Position numbers and translations under genes: made by a program. Shown piece by piece: positions 15,293 to 23,446 of a stretch of DNA of 64,000 bases (positions within the stretch are counted from its first letter, which is position 1; each line of letters opens with the position of its first letter). Below the pieces are notes generated by a model. The model saw only the letters and a program-made list of their open reading frames with translations, had not been told where the DNA came from and did not search any database. Source of the DNA: an uncultured Pedosphaera sp. (lineage in GTDB: Bacteria; Verrucomicrobiota; Verrucomicrobiia; Limisphaerales; Pedosphaeraceae). The DNA lies in contig CAIXFN010000028.1 in assembly GCA_903918755.1 (NCBI GenBank), positions 86,011 to 150,010 of the forward strand. Direction: 5' to 3'.

Positions 15293-17472
15293 ACACCGCG
15301 CTGGTCGGAGTCTGTGAAAAGCTGGCCGTCGCCACCGCCAACGGTCTTTACCAGGGCGTCCTGGTGACCCTGCTCGCGGCCCTGGTTCTGCGCCTGCTCG
15401 GCCGCACCAATGCCGCCACCCGGCATGCTTATTGGCTCGGAGTGCTGCTCTTTGTCGCCGCCCTGATTCCCGCACATTGGTGGCTGGCCAGCCGGACGCG
15501 CACCGATTCCGCAACGGGCACCACCGCGGGGCACACCCCCCCGGTCATTCAGGTCGTGACGGAGCCGGACGCAGAGCGCCCACTCCCTGAAGCGCCCGCC
15601 GTCACGGTGGGGGGCGCCGCCGAGGAAGCAACCACATTATCCGGCCTGACGGAGGTGGCGGAAAGCCCCAGCTCCCCCCGCGCAATTCCGGAGGATGCGG
15701 TGACGGACGGAGAATCCAAGGCGATCGACCCCGCCCTCCGCCCCGCGCGGGAGTCGAACTGGAATCTCATCCCCTCCCTCCCGCGGATGACCTTCCGCAA
15801 CCTGGAAGCCCCGGCGCATCTGCCGTCCTGGCTCTCTTTGACGCTGATTGCCGCCTGGGCCTTGCTGGCCGCGCTCCGCGGCGGGATGATTGTGCGCGGT
15901 CTCCGCGAAATCCGGCGCACCAAGGCGGCGGCCACGGAGCCCGGCGAACGGCTGGTGGCGATCTTTGACGGGTTGAACGCGCCCTCCACCGCGCGTCGGC
16001 CAGTGCGGTTGGGGGTTTCGTCCGACCAGCGCACCGCCGTCGTCCTGGGTTTTGTCCATCCGGTCGTGCTGGTGCCGACCGTCCTAGAGCAAAACACGAA
16101 CGATGCCGAACTGGAACATGTGCTCCGCCACGAACTGGCGCACGTGGAGCGGCGGGACGATTGGTGGAATCTGGCCCAACAAACGGTTCAAGCGGCCCTC
16201 TTCTTCCATCCCGCCGTGTGGTGGATCGCCACCCGCCTGACCCTCGAGCGGGAAATCGCCTGTGATGACCACGTGCTGGCGACCGCCCACCGGCCCCGCG
16301 ATTACGCCCTCACGCTGGCGAACCTGGCCGGACGCCTGAGCCCCCGCCAACCATCCCTTTCTCCCGGAGTTTCCGCTAACCGTAGTCAACTGCAACAAAG
16401 GATAATTATGATACTAAACAAAAACCGCAATCACTCGCCCCGCCTGGCCACGCGCCGGCTGGGATTCATCACCACCGCGACCGCCCTGGTCGCCGCCCTG
16501 GCCCTGGGCGCCGGTCCCCGGCTCGTCCTGGCCCAATCCTCCGCCGACACCGCCCCCACTCCGCCGGCGGCGCCCCCGGCGCCAGCGGCACTGCCCGCCA
16601 CGCCGGCCATCCCGGAACCGCCAACCGCGGTAAGCTCACCCCTCCCGCCGCGCCCCGGAGTCGCCATCGCCGGTGCCCCGGCCGCCGCCGCGCTCGCGGA
16701 CGATCTGCCTGGCGATTCCGGTCCGCGCCCGAAGGGCGCGCACGCGGGGTACGCGACCACCCCGCTTCCGCTGGTGGCCGTGGTTCCAGCCACCCCAACC
16801 ACTCCGCCCACTCCGGCCGCTCCGGCGCTGGCACCCGTCGCGATGGATCCCGCGTATCTCAAACCCGTAGCCGTCCCGGGAGCCCGGCTCCGCGGCCGCG
16901 CCTCATCGGTCGAAGAACGCTTGGACCGGATCGAGCGGATGCTGGAAGAACTGGCCGCCCGGGACGGCAAGCGGCTCCGCTCCCGCAATGATGCCTTTTC
17001 GGCGGATGCGGCGGATGCCAACGCCAAAGCCGTCACCGGCAAGCTGGCGGTCGATCACGCCAAACGGGCCGCCGAGGCGGACCAAATCACCATCGAAGGA
17101 GACCGACTCACTTTGAGCACGCGGCAACGCGATGCGGAAATCGCCCGGCGCGACGCCGTATTCGCCCAGCGCGATGCCCAAATGGCCAAACGGGACGCGG
17201 AGATGGCCCAGCGGGATGCTGAAATGGCCGCGCGGGATGCCGCCCAATTCAGGCACCAGGATCTGGCCAAACTGAAGTCCGATCTGGCCGGTTTGGAAAC
17301 CGAGGTACCCCGGCAAACCCTCCAGGCGCTACGGGTGGCGCATGAGTCCCTGGCTCGGCAGATGAAAGACATCGAGCACCAGATGCAGAAGCTGGAGCGG
17401 GATCTGGATCAGAAGCAACACCTGCGCATTGAACTGGATGAAAAGCCGGAGCCCAAGAGCGTGAAGCCGTAA
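15289..17472 (+). CDS. BlaR1-type M56 membrane metallopeptidase with coiled-coil tail
   Basis: 727 aa. N-terminal hydrophobic segments (LYQGVLVTLLAALVLRLLG, LGVLLFVAALIPAHWWLA and around 175-200) precede the M56 peptidase core. The zinc motif HELAHVERRDDWW at about 280 and EREIACDDHVL downstream are conserved. A further membrane segment occurs near 400 (LGFITTATALVAALALG). No penicillin-binding sensor domain follows; instead there is a Pro/Ala-rich linker and, from about 535, a charged coiled coil with 7-residue repeats of the type QRDAEMA. It therefore senses something other than a beta-lactam, presumably through the novel C-terminus. Overlaps BlaI by 4 bp. Confidence 0.88.
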   Translation: MNTALVGVCEKLAVATANGLYQGVLVTLLAALVLRLLGRTNAATRHAYWLGVLLFVAALIPAHWWLASRTRTDSATGTTAGHTPPVIQVVTEPDAERPLPEAPAVTVGGAAEEATTLSGLTEVAESPSSPRAIPEDAVTDGESKAIDPALRPARESNWNLIPSLPRMTFRNLEAPAHLPSWLSLTLIAAWALLAALRGGMIVRGLREIRRTKAAATEPGERLVAIFDGLNAPSTARRPVRLGVSSDQRTAVVLGFVHPVVLVPTVLEQNTNDAELEHVLRHELAHVERRDDWWNLAQQTVQAALFFHPAVWWIATRLTLEREIACDDHVLATAHRPRDYALTLANLAGRLSPRQPSLSPGVSANRSQLQQRIIMILNKNRNHSPRLATRRLGFITTATALVAALALGAGPRLVLAQSSADTAPTPPAAPPAPAALPATPAIPEPPTAVSSPLPPRPGVAIAGAPAAAALADDLPGDSGPRPKGAHAGYATTPLPLVAVVPATPTTPPTPAAPALAPVAMDPAYLKPVAVPGARLRGRASSVEERLDRIERMLEELAARDGKRLRSRNDAFSADAADANAKAVTGKLAVDHAKRAAEADQITIEGDRLTLSTRQRDAEIARRDAVFAQRDAQMAKRDAEMAQRDAEMAARDAAQFRHQDLAKLKSDLAGLETEVPRQTLQALRVAHESLARQMKDIEHQMQKLERDLDQKQHLRIELDEKPEPKSVKP

Positions 17473-17493
17473 ACTCCGCAAAATATCGTCCCC

Positions 17494-17531
17494 GGGTGGG
17501 GGAGCGGGGGATTTTTCCTGCTCCCCCACCC
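17494..17531. terminator. strong hairpin after the BlaR1-type gene
   Basis: GGGTGGGGGAGC (17494-17505) pairs perfectly with GCTCCCCCACCC (17520-17531) across a 14-base loop. No T-run follows, so it is either a weak terminator or an RNA-stabilising structure between two genes. Confidence 0.4.
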
Positions 17532-17571
17532 TCCTACCCAGCACCTTCCCAGCCACCAACTGCCTGCCCGC

Positions 17572-18723
17572 ATGAAAACCGACGCTTCCCATCCGACTGA
17601 AGGCGGGGTCACCCCACCGGTCCACCTCGAATTCATCCAGAACCAGCTCGCCAACCCCGAGTCCTCCGCGGTCGCGGTCAACGAGATCGAGCACTACCAT
17701 CGCGCCATCTTCATGCATCATCATGCGATGGATTGGGAGCAGGCCCGCCAGAAAGCCCAAACCCACACCGAACGCCTGGCTTTTTTGGAGGGCCGTCTCA
17801 AGGATACCGAGGTGCGGCTCCGCGAACTCCCGGGACTGGTGCCGGTGATGGTGGAGGGCCGCGAAGACACGGCGCCGAGCGCGCCGTGGAATGCCTGGGA
17901 CCGGGGGATGTTTGCCCTCTGCGCGCTGGGCATCGCGGGCCTGATCGCCTTTGGTATTTCCAACATCTCTTTCAATTTGCTGGAGTCCGGATTCATCACG
18001 TTCCGGGAGAATCCCTGGCGCGCCTATCTTTGGACCGCCCTCCTGCCCGTGGGCGCCCTCGCAATCAAAGTCGGTTGGGATTGTTTGCGGGAACGGCGCG
18101 CGCGCGAGCTCTATCTCTGGTCCTGCCTCGTGCTCGGGGTGGCTGGATTGCTGGCCTGGGTGGGAGCCTACGCCAGCCTCTATCCGACGTTGTCCAAAGG
18201 GATTAACGACCAGATCGCCACCCTTTCGGTATTTGATGCCCCGGCCACCGCCGGGGCGCGCCCCGCCGGTTTCAATTTCGCCGGCGCCAAATGGATTGAC
18301 GTCATCACCGTGGGCGGTCAGGCCATCGCCGAAATTTTTCTTTCGGCGGTGTTGGGGATGTATCTGACGAACCTCTACGCCCGGCACCGCCCCGTCCAAC
18401 TCGTGGCCGATCCCTCCAGCCGGCAGTGGGAACAACAACGCGAGGAATTGATCGTAAACATTGCCCGGGAGCGGCAGGGATTGGGCGAAGCGAACGGCAC
18501 GATCGCCCGACTGGAAAATCAACTGGCTGCCCTCGTCGCCTATGGCAAATCGATGTTCCACCGCGAGGCCGCGCGGCGGCAGGATCAAACCCAAAAGCGG
18601 CAGTTGATTTTGGAGCAGTTGTCCGCCCATGTGCGGCATCACCTCGAACCGGCGGAAGTGGATCACGGCGTCCCCGGAACCGCCACCGTGAGCGCTTCCC
18701 CGTACCGAAACAACGGGGCTTAA
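17572..18723 (+). CDS. membrane protein with flanking coiled coils, unknown function
   Basis: 383 aa. An N-terminal helical region (EIEHYHRAIFMHHHAMDWEQARQKAQTHTERLAFLEGRL) precedes four membrane segments: MFALCALGIAGLIAFGI, LWTALLPVGALAIKVGW, LYLWSCLVLGVAGLLAWVG and AIAEIFLSAVLGMYLTNLY. The C-terminal ~90 residues form a probable coiled coil (REELIVNIARERQGLGEANGTIARLENQL). No family recognised. The following secreted protein starts 21 bp after its stop, so both probably belong to one envelope-associated complex. Confidence 0.7.
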   Translation: MKTDASHPTEGGVTPPVHLEFIQNQLANPESSAVAVNEIEHYHRAIFMHHHAMDWEQARQKAQTHTERLAFLEGRLKDTEVRLRELPGLVPVMVEGREDTAPSAPWNAWDRGMFALCALGIAGLIAFGISNISFNLLESGFITFRENPWRAYLWTALLPVGALAIKVGWDCLRERRARELYLWSCLVLGVAGLLAWVGAYASLYPTLSKGINDQIATLSVFDAPATAGARPAGFNFAGAKWIDVITVGGQAIAEIFLSAVLGMYLTNLYARHRPVQLVADPSSRQWEQQREELIVNIARERQGLGEANGTIARLENQLAALVAYGKSMFHREAARRQDQTQKRQLILEQLSAHVRHHLEPAEVDHGVPGTATVSASPYRNNGA

Positions 18724-18744
18724 AATCCGAATCTCAACACCTCT

Positions 18745-20127
18745 ATGCGCATCCTGGCTTCCCTGCTCTGCCTCTGCTTTTGTCTGGGCTCCGGCCTCGC
18801 GGTCGTCGCGGCCGCGCCCCCGGATTCGGCCTCCACCCCGGGCCAACCGGGCAACACCAACCGAAGCACCCCGGACCGGGACACCCTGGTCGTGGGCATT
18901 TCCCCGTTCCTCGACGCGGCGGTGAAGGATGCGGTTTTCCGCAGCCTCGTACGCCTGATCGTGGCCGACCTGCCGCTCAAATCGAAACTGGAAATCCACG
19001 ACGCCTATAATCTGCGACTCATTGCCCGGGTGGCGATTCCGGATTTGCCGGTCTTCCACAGCCCGAAGACGCGCGCCAACCAGTTCGCCGGAGCCATCGG
19101 CGAACTCAAACAGTTTCTGGCCCGCGACAATGCCCGGCCCGAGGGCGCCCGGCCGGGCAGTTTTACGGCGGCCATCCGGCTCCCGCAGTTTTGTGAGTTT
19201 CTGACCCAGGACCACCCGCCCACGGAGGATGCCGGAAGACCGGCCGTCCTGCTGATCGGCAGCCCTTTGTATGAAGATGCCCGGGAGCCCGCCTTCTCCA
19301 TGGTGGGTGGTTATTTCCCGTCCGACGGCCATTTGCGCGCCTCCCGGGAACAGTCGGTCTACGGCCTCAATCAGGTGGAGCATAGCCCGCCCGGACCACA
19401 AGTTTACTGGGCTTATTTCGGCGATCCCTGGCTGAGCGATCTCCACCGGGAAAAGGTGGCCCGCTTCTGGACCTTGTACTTGGAACGACGGGGCGGACGC
19501 CTGGCCTCGTTCTCCGCCGACCTTGCCACCGCCCTGGCCGCATTCACCGCGGGATTGCCCGGCCAGACCGCCGCGGCGCATGGTTGGACCGCCGATTCGC
19601 GGACGACCAAGCTGGAAATGCTGCGCGCCAGCCGGACAGTCCAGCAGGTCGATTGGCTGACTGGGGAAGCGCCCGAGTCCAGTCCGCCCCCGACCCAGAT
19701 GGTCGGCCCCCTCAAGATCGGGATTCGTTGGAGTGAGGACATTGATCTGGACCTCTATGCGGCACCCGGCCGCGAGGCCGAGTTCCTGTTCTTTCAGCAC
19801 CCGCGTTCCTCCGAAGGCTATTATTTCAAGGACCAGCGGTCGTCACCCGGCCGGGAATATGAATTCATCGAGTTTGAAACTCCGGTGGACGTGCGGCAAC
19901 TGCGGGCCTTTGTAAACTTCTACGAAGGTTCCCGCCCGGGGGGGCCGCACGGGGAAGTGCGGATTGAATTTCAGAACCGGATTTACAGCGGCCGGTTTTC
20001 CATCGCCGCCGCCACCGGCAATGAAGGTCGGTCCGGCCAGTCGCAAGGAGCTCACTGGACCAAGATTCCGGTCCTGGACATCCTGGGAATCAGCGCCCCG
20101 CCGACCCAGGCCGCCGCCTCCCACTGA
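18745..20127 (+). CDS. secreted protein of unknown function
   Basis: 460 aa with a clear signal peptide (MRILASLLCLCFCLGSGLAV, cleavage near VAAA). The mature part has a Rossmann/vWA-like beginning (DTLVVGISPFLDAAVKDAVF, RPAVLLIGSPLYED, FSMVGGYFPSDGHL) and a beta-rich C-terminal domain beginning near 325 (IGIRWSEDIDLDLYAAPG, EFLFFQHPRSSEGYYFKD). The first part resembles proteins that hold a vWA-like domain, but no MIDAS motif can be assigned with confidence. Co-directional with the upstream membrane protein. Confidence 0.65.
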   Translation: MRILASLLCLCFCLGSGLAVVAAAPPDSASTPGQPGNTNRSTPDRDTLVVGISPFLDAAVKDAVFRSLVRLIVADLPLKSKLEIHDAYNLRLIARVAIPDLPVFHSPKTRANQFAGAIGELKQFLARDNARPEGARPGSFTAAIRLPQFCEFLTQDHPPTEDAGRPAVLLIGSPLYEDAREPAFSMVGGYFPSDGHLRASREQSVYGLNQVEHSPPGPQVYWAYFGDPWLSDLHREKVARFWTLYLERRGGRLASFSADLATALAAFTAGLPGQTAAAHGWTADSRTTKLEMLRASRTVQQVDWLTGEAPESSPPPTQMVGPLKIGIRWSEDIDLDLYAAPGREAEFLFFQHPRSSEGYYFKDQRSSPGREYEFIEFETPVDVRQLRAFVNFYEGSRPGGPHGEVRIEFQNRIYSGRFSIAAATGNEGRSGQSQGAHWTKIPVLDILGISAPPTQAAASH

Positions 20128-20184
20128 GCAGGAGAAACGGGCGGCACTTCGCTCAGGGAAACTGTCAAGAATCCCGGGCCCGGC

Positions 20185-22494
20185 CTACGGCTTGGCCGGA
20201 GGGGCGTCGGCTTGGCGCGTGAGGGTGAAATCCAGCACCGCAAAGCCGTCGATCTGGAAATACTCCGTGACAATCTCCACGGTCTGGTCGGCCGCCAGCA
20301 CCAACTCGGCCTTGTCCTTGGTCGGCCCGTGCCAGGTCCAGTTATCGATGAGGGGCCGGCCATCGACGCTCACGCGAACGCCGTCATCACTTTGTGTCTC
20401 CAGCAGCCAGGTCCCTTTCGCCAGCGGCAGCCGGGTCCGGGCCAGCAGGCCGAAATGGTCCCGGCCCAACTTGGCAGAGCTCACGGCTTCGGGGAGGGCC
20501 AACTCCCCCGGTCCGCGCATGCCAAAGGGCAGCGACAATTCGTCCAATGGCACCGTCACCGCAGCGGGTGCAGTGGCCAGTTGATGATAGCCGGCCAGAT
20601 TGGTGCGCGGATCCGTTGCCGGGGTCCATTTGAAAAAAGTCGTTTGCCAGCGGGTGGCCAGTAGGGTGCCAGAGCGTTCGGCCAGGAGCCGGGTCCCGGT
20701 TTTCACACGCAGGGTGTAGGGATGAACTCCCGGCGCCACCGCCGTGACGGCGATCCGCAATTCATCCGACTTCCCCGGCACCGGGGTGGGAACGGCCCGC
20801 ACCTGGTCGCCGCTGATTTCGACGCGTGTCTCCGCGGCGGGCACTTTGAGCACTTCGTAATCCGCCTTGCCGCCGACGGATTGCACCAGGCGCACCAGCG
20901 GTTCGGCATGATCCCACGGGCCCCATTCGGTCATGATGATGTTCTGGCGACCGCGTAATTCCGCGCGGGCGCCCACGGGATGCTTTTTGCCGTAAACGGG
21001 ATAAACCGGGAAGACCGCACCGGCCACTTTGCGGGCGTCATCGCGGGTCACCTGGTAGGCCGGTTCCGTGAGCAGTTCGCGCCCCACATTGACGAGTTGA
21101 TTTGAGCCCAGCACCACTTCCCCGGGCCCGCGGAATTGGAACGCCAGGGTGTCGCCCGCAAACCGGTTGCCGGCGATCACCGAACCCGTTGAGGCATACC
21201 CGTTCGCCTTGGCCCAACCGCGCTTCTCAAAGTCGGGATTGGCGCCGCCCCAAAGATGCACCCCGCACCGGTTGCTGGTAAATGAGTTTTCGAAGACCAG
21301 GTTGTCCCCGCCATGGTCAATGTTGACACCGCCCCGTTCCAGCCCGTAGCCCATGTCACCGTTGGCGGTGAACTCATTGCCAGCGATGCGCGTTTCCCGG
21401 GAGTAGCCCGCCCAGACCCCGCAGATGGCATTCCCCACCACCCGGTTGCCCAGGTACTGGTTGCCGAAGGAAAACGTGTTCTCGATGCCATGAGCCGCGG
21501 CATAAGAGAGATCATTACTAATGACGAGATTGTCCGAATTGCCGCGGCGGCGGTACCATTCCAGCGGATGCTCGCCCACCTCGCCGAGCGCCTCCCGCCC
21601 CGCAAAACCAAAGAAACCGTCACCGCCGTGAGTCACCGAATTTTCCGCAAAGACGTTCCGGTTGTTTTGCTCGAACACGAAAATGCCCGCGGAATCCTGG
21701 CCCCGGTTGTACACCCCGTGGCTGTAGCCGCGCATGCAAAAATCGAGCGCGTTGCGGCTGATTACGTTGCTGCTGCACCGCCAGAGGGCCACGCCCCAGC
21801 CGGAATTGAAGGAGAAATCATTGTCATAGATTTTGGCGCCGGTCACGCGATCCAGGCACAAGGCATTCTGGCCATGGCGAACCAGCGAATCGCGAACCGT
21901 CACCCCGGCCGATTCCTCGATATATAACGCGGAACCGTAGTTTTTCAGCCATTCATGTTCGTCGTTATTGTGACCGAAAAGCCAGTCGCCCCCATCCTCG
22001 GCCAGCGGGGTGGATTTCAGGTACGCCCGCCGGTTATCCGAGGCATCCGTTTTTTCCAAAGTCAGCCCATCCGCCTTGGTAGCCCATATTCCGCACCAAA
22101 AGCCGCTGATTTGCGCCCCGCGGATAGTGACGCTCGAGTGGCCGTTCAGCCGGATGCCGTACCCCCGGTATTCATCCGGCCGGTTGTCCTTCGGGGATCC
22201 CCGCAGGATCGAACCCGGCGCAAACTCGATTTCAATCCCGGCCGCGCCGATCTGGATAACCCCCGTTTCGTTGGTATCGCACAGAACCGTTCCCGGCGGA
22301 ATCACGATTTGGCAGGACTGGGTGATAACGGTTCCGGGGGTCGTGATGCGCAGCAGGGGCAAATCTGCGGCGGCGGCTTCGTTAATCGCCAGCATTCCCA
22401 AGATGCCGGCCAGCGCAACGCCGCGGGTGGACTGCTTGGGGATAAACCGGATGAGTTGAAAAAAAGGGTGAGAAAATCTACCGGAGCACGTCAT
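20185..22494 (-). CDS. secreted right-handed parallel beta-helix protein with PA14-like C-terminus
   Basis: About 769 aa from ATG 22494 (MTCSGRFSHPFFQL), with a signal sequence (GVALAGILGMLAINEAAAA). Residues ~60-430 are repeated short strands of the beta-helix type (NALDFCMRGYSHGVYNRG, NRVVGNAICGVWAG, NEFTANGDMGYGLERG, NSFTSNRCGVHLWGG), as in periplasmic copper-binding NosD-like and pectate-lyase-like proteins. The last ~130 residues (TWLLETQSDDGVRVSVDGRPLIDNW) are PA14-like, often carbohydrate-binding. Likely an extracellular polysaccharide-active or surface protein; catalytic residues were not identified. The next gene upstream on the strand is an FGE-like protein. Confidence 0.78.
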   Translation of the reverse strand: MTCSGRFSHPFFQLIRFIPKQSTRGVALAGILGMLAINEAAAADLPLLRITTPGTVITQSCQIVIPPGTVLCDTNETGVIQIGAAGIEIEFAPGSILRGSPKDNRPDEYRGYGIRLNGHSSVTIRGAQISGFWCGIWATKADGLTLEKTDASDNRRAYLKSTPLAEDGGDWLFGHNNDEHEWLKNYGSALYIEESAGVTVRDSLVRHGQNALCLDRVTGAKIYDNDFSFNSGWGVALWRCSSNVISRNALDFCMRGYSHGVYNRGQDSAGIFVFEQNNRNVFAENSVTHGGDGFFGFAGREALGEVGEHPLEWYRRRGNSDNLVISNDLSYAAAHGIENTFSFGNQYLGNRVVGNAICGVWAGYSRETRIAGNEFTANGDMGYGLERGGVNIDHGGDNLVFENSFTSNRCGVHLWGGANPDFEKRGWAKANGYASTGSVIAGNRFAGDTLAFQFRGPGEVVLGSNQLVNVGRELLTEPAYQVTRDDARKVAGAVFPVYPVYGKKHPVGARAELRGRQNIIMTEWGPWDHAEPLVRLVQSVGGKADYEVLKVPAAETRVEISGDQVRAVPTPVPGKSDELRIAVTAVAPGVHPYTLRVKTGTRLLAERSGTLLATRWQTTFFKWTPATDPRTNLAGYHQLATAPAAVTVPLDELSLPFGMRGPGELALPEAVSSAKLGRDHFGLLARTRLPLAKGTWLLETQSDDGVRVSVDGRPLIDNWTWHGPTKDKAELVLAADQTVEIVTEYFQIDGFAVLDFTLTRQADAPPAKP

Positions 22495-22536
22495 GGTAGA
22501 ATCCTGCCAGAACCTGGCTCCTTCCGCCAAACAATA

Positions 22537-23400
22537 TCAAGGATCCGTTACCAGAACGACGCGAAAGCCCACGTAGGCGCTCCGGCTTCGCGCCACGGAT
22601 TGACCACGGGCGGCCGAACGACAATAGCTGGCCGGAGCATCCCAAAAGCCGCCGCGGAATTTGCGCAACGGTTCCCGGGGGCGTCGCCCCGGACTGCGTC
22701 CGGGGTCACTGACCGACGGATCCAGTCCGTCCTGACACCATTCCGCGACATTGCCATGCATATCGTACAAGCCCCAAGGATTGGGCAGCTTCAGTCCCAC
22801 GGGATGCGTCATTCCGCCACTATTCGCGGCATACCAGGCGTAATCAGCCAGCCGACTGTAGCCGGGATCATCGCCGTAACTGAAAGTATTGGTGGTACCG
22901 GCGCGGCACGCATATTCCCGCTCCGCCTCGGTCGGTAGTCGGTAGGCCGCGTTCGTGGCGATCCGCCCGGCGGCCCGTTCACGCCGGGTCAAAAGTGCGC
23001 AATAATTCGTGGCGTCACCCCAACTTACCCCTTCCACGGGGCGGCTCAAATCTCCGGCAAAGTAGCTGGGATTGGTCCCCATCACCGCCAGATATTCCCC
23101 TTGAGTCACCGGGTATTTGCCCAGCCCAAATCCCCGTCCGATCGTTACCGAGGTGGGCGCTCCCTCCTTGGGTGAGCGGTCCGGCTCATTGGCAGGACTG
23201 CCCATCCGAAAAGTTCCCGGCGGGAGGAAGACTAAGTTGGTCGGCGCTGGGAGAGCGATGGGTGCCAGATTGGTCGTCGGCGTCTGGGCCCAACCAGGAG
23301 ACCCATTTACCAGAGCCATCCAGCCCAAGAGCATGAGCCAACTGATGTGAAGTGGTCTTCGCGTGCGCCGATATTCGCCGCAAGAAGCCCGACTTGTCAA
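22537..23400 (-). CDS. formylglycine-generating-enzyme-like (SUMF1) secreted protein
   Basis: 287 aa from TTG 23400, which yields a basic stretch plus hydrophobic signal (RRTRRPLHISWLMLLGWMAL); ATG 23334 would leave a shorter, poorer signal. The FGE-sulfatase fold is clear: FLPPGTFRMGSPANEPDRS, FGLGKYPVTQGEYLAVMG, YRLPTEAEREYACRAGT, YDMHGNVAEWCQDG, RKFRGGFWDAPASYCRSAAR and a terminal VGFRVVL. Many members are not sulfatase activators but surface or binding proteins. It lies 42 bp upstream of the beta-helix gene on the same strand. Confidence 0.9.
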   Translation of the reverse strand: MTSRASCGEYRRTRRPLHISWLMLLGWMALVNGSPGWAQTPTTNLAPIALPAPTNLVFLPPGTFRMGSPANEPDRSPKEGAPTSVTIGRGFGLGKYPVTQGEYLAVMGTNPSYFAGDLSRPVEGVSWGDATNYCALLTRRERAAGRIATNAAYRLPTEAEREYACRAGTTNTFSYGDDPGYSRLADYAWYAANSGGMTHPVGLKLPNPWGLYDMHGNVAEWCQDGLDPSVSDPGRSPGRRPREPLRKFRGGFWDAPASYCRSAARGQSVARSRSAYVGFRVVLVTDP

Positions 23401-23446
23401 CCGGACCGGCTGAGGTTAGCGTCCTCTTTAACTAACAGCCAAGCCT

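Noticed and set aside
17329..19800. 823-codon open frame on the minus strand
   Set aside because: It is the mirror of two well-supported plus-strand genes in high-GC DNA; the product is Gly/Arg/Gln-rich without any recognisable domain.
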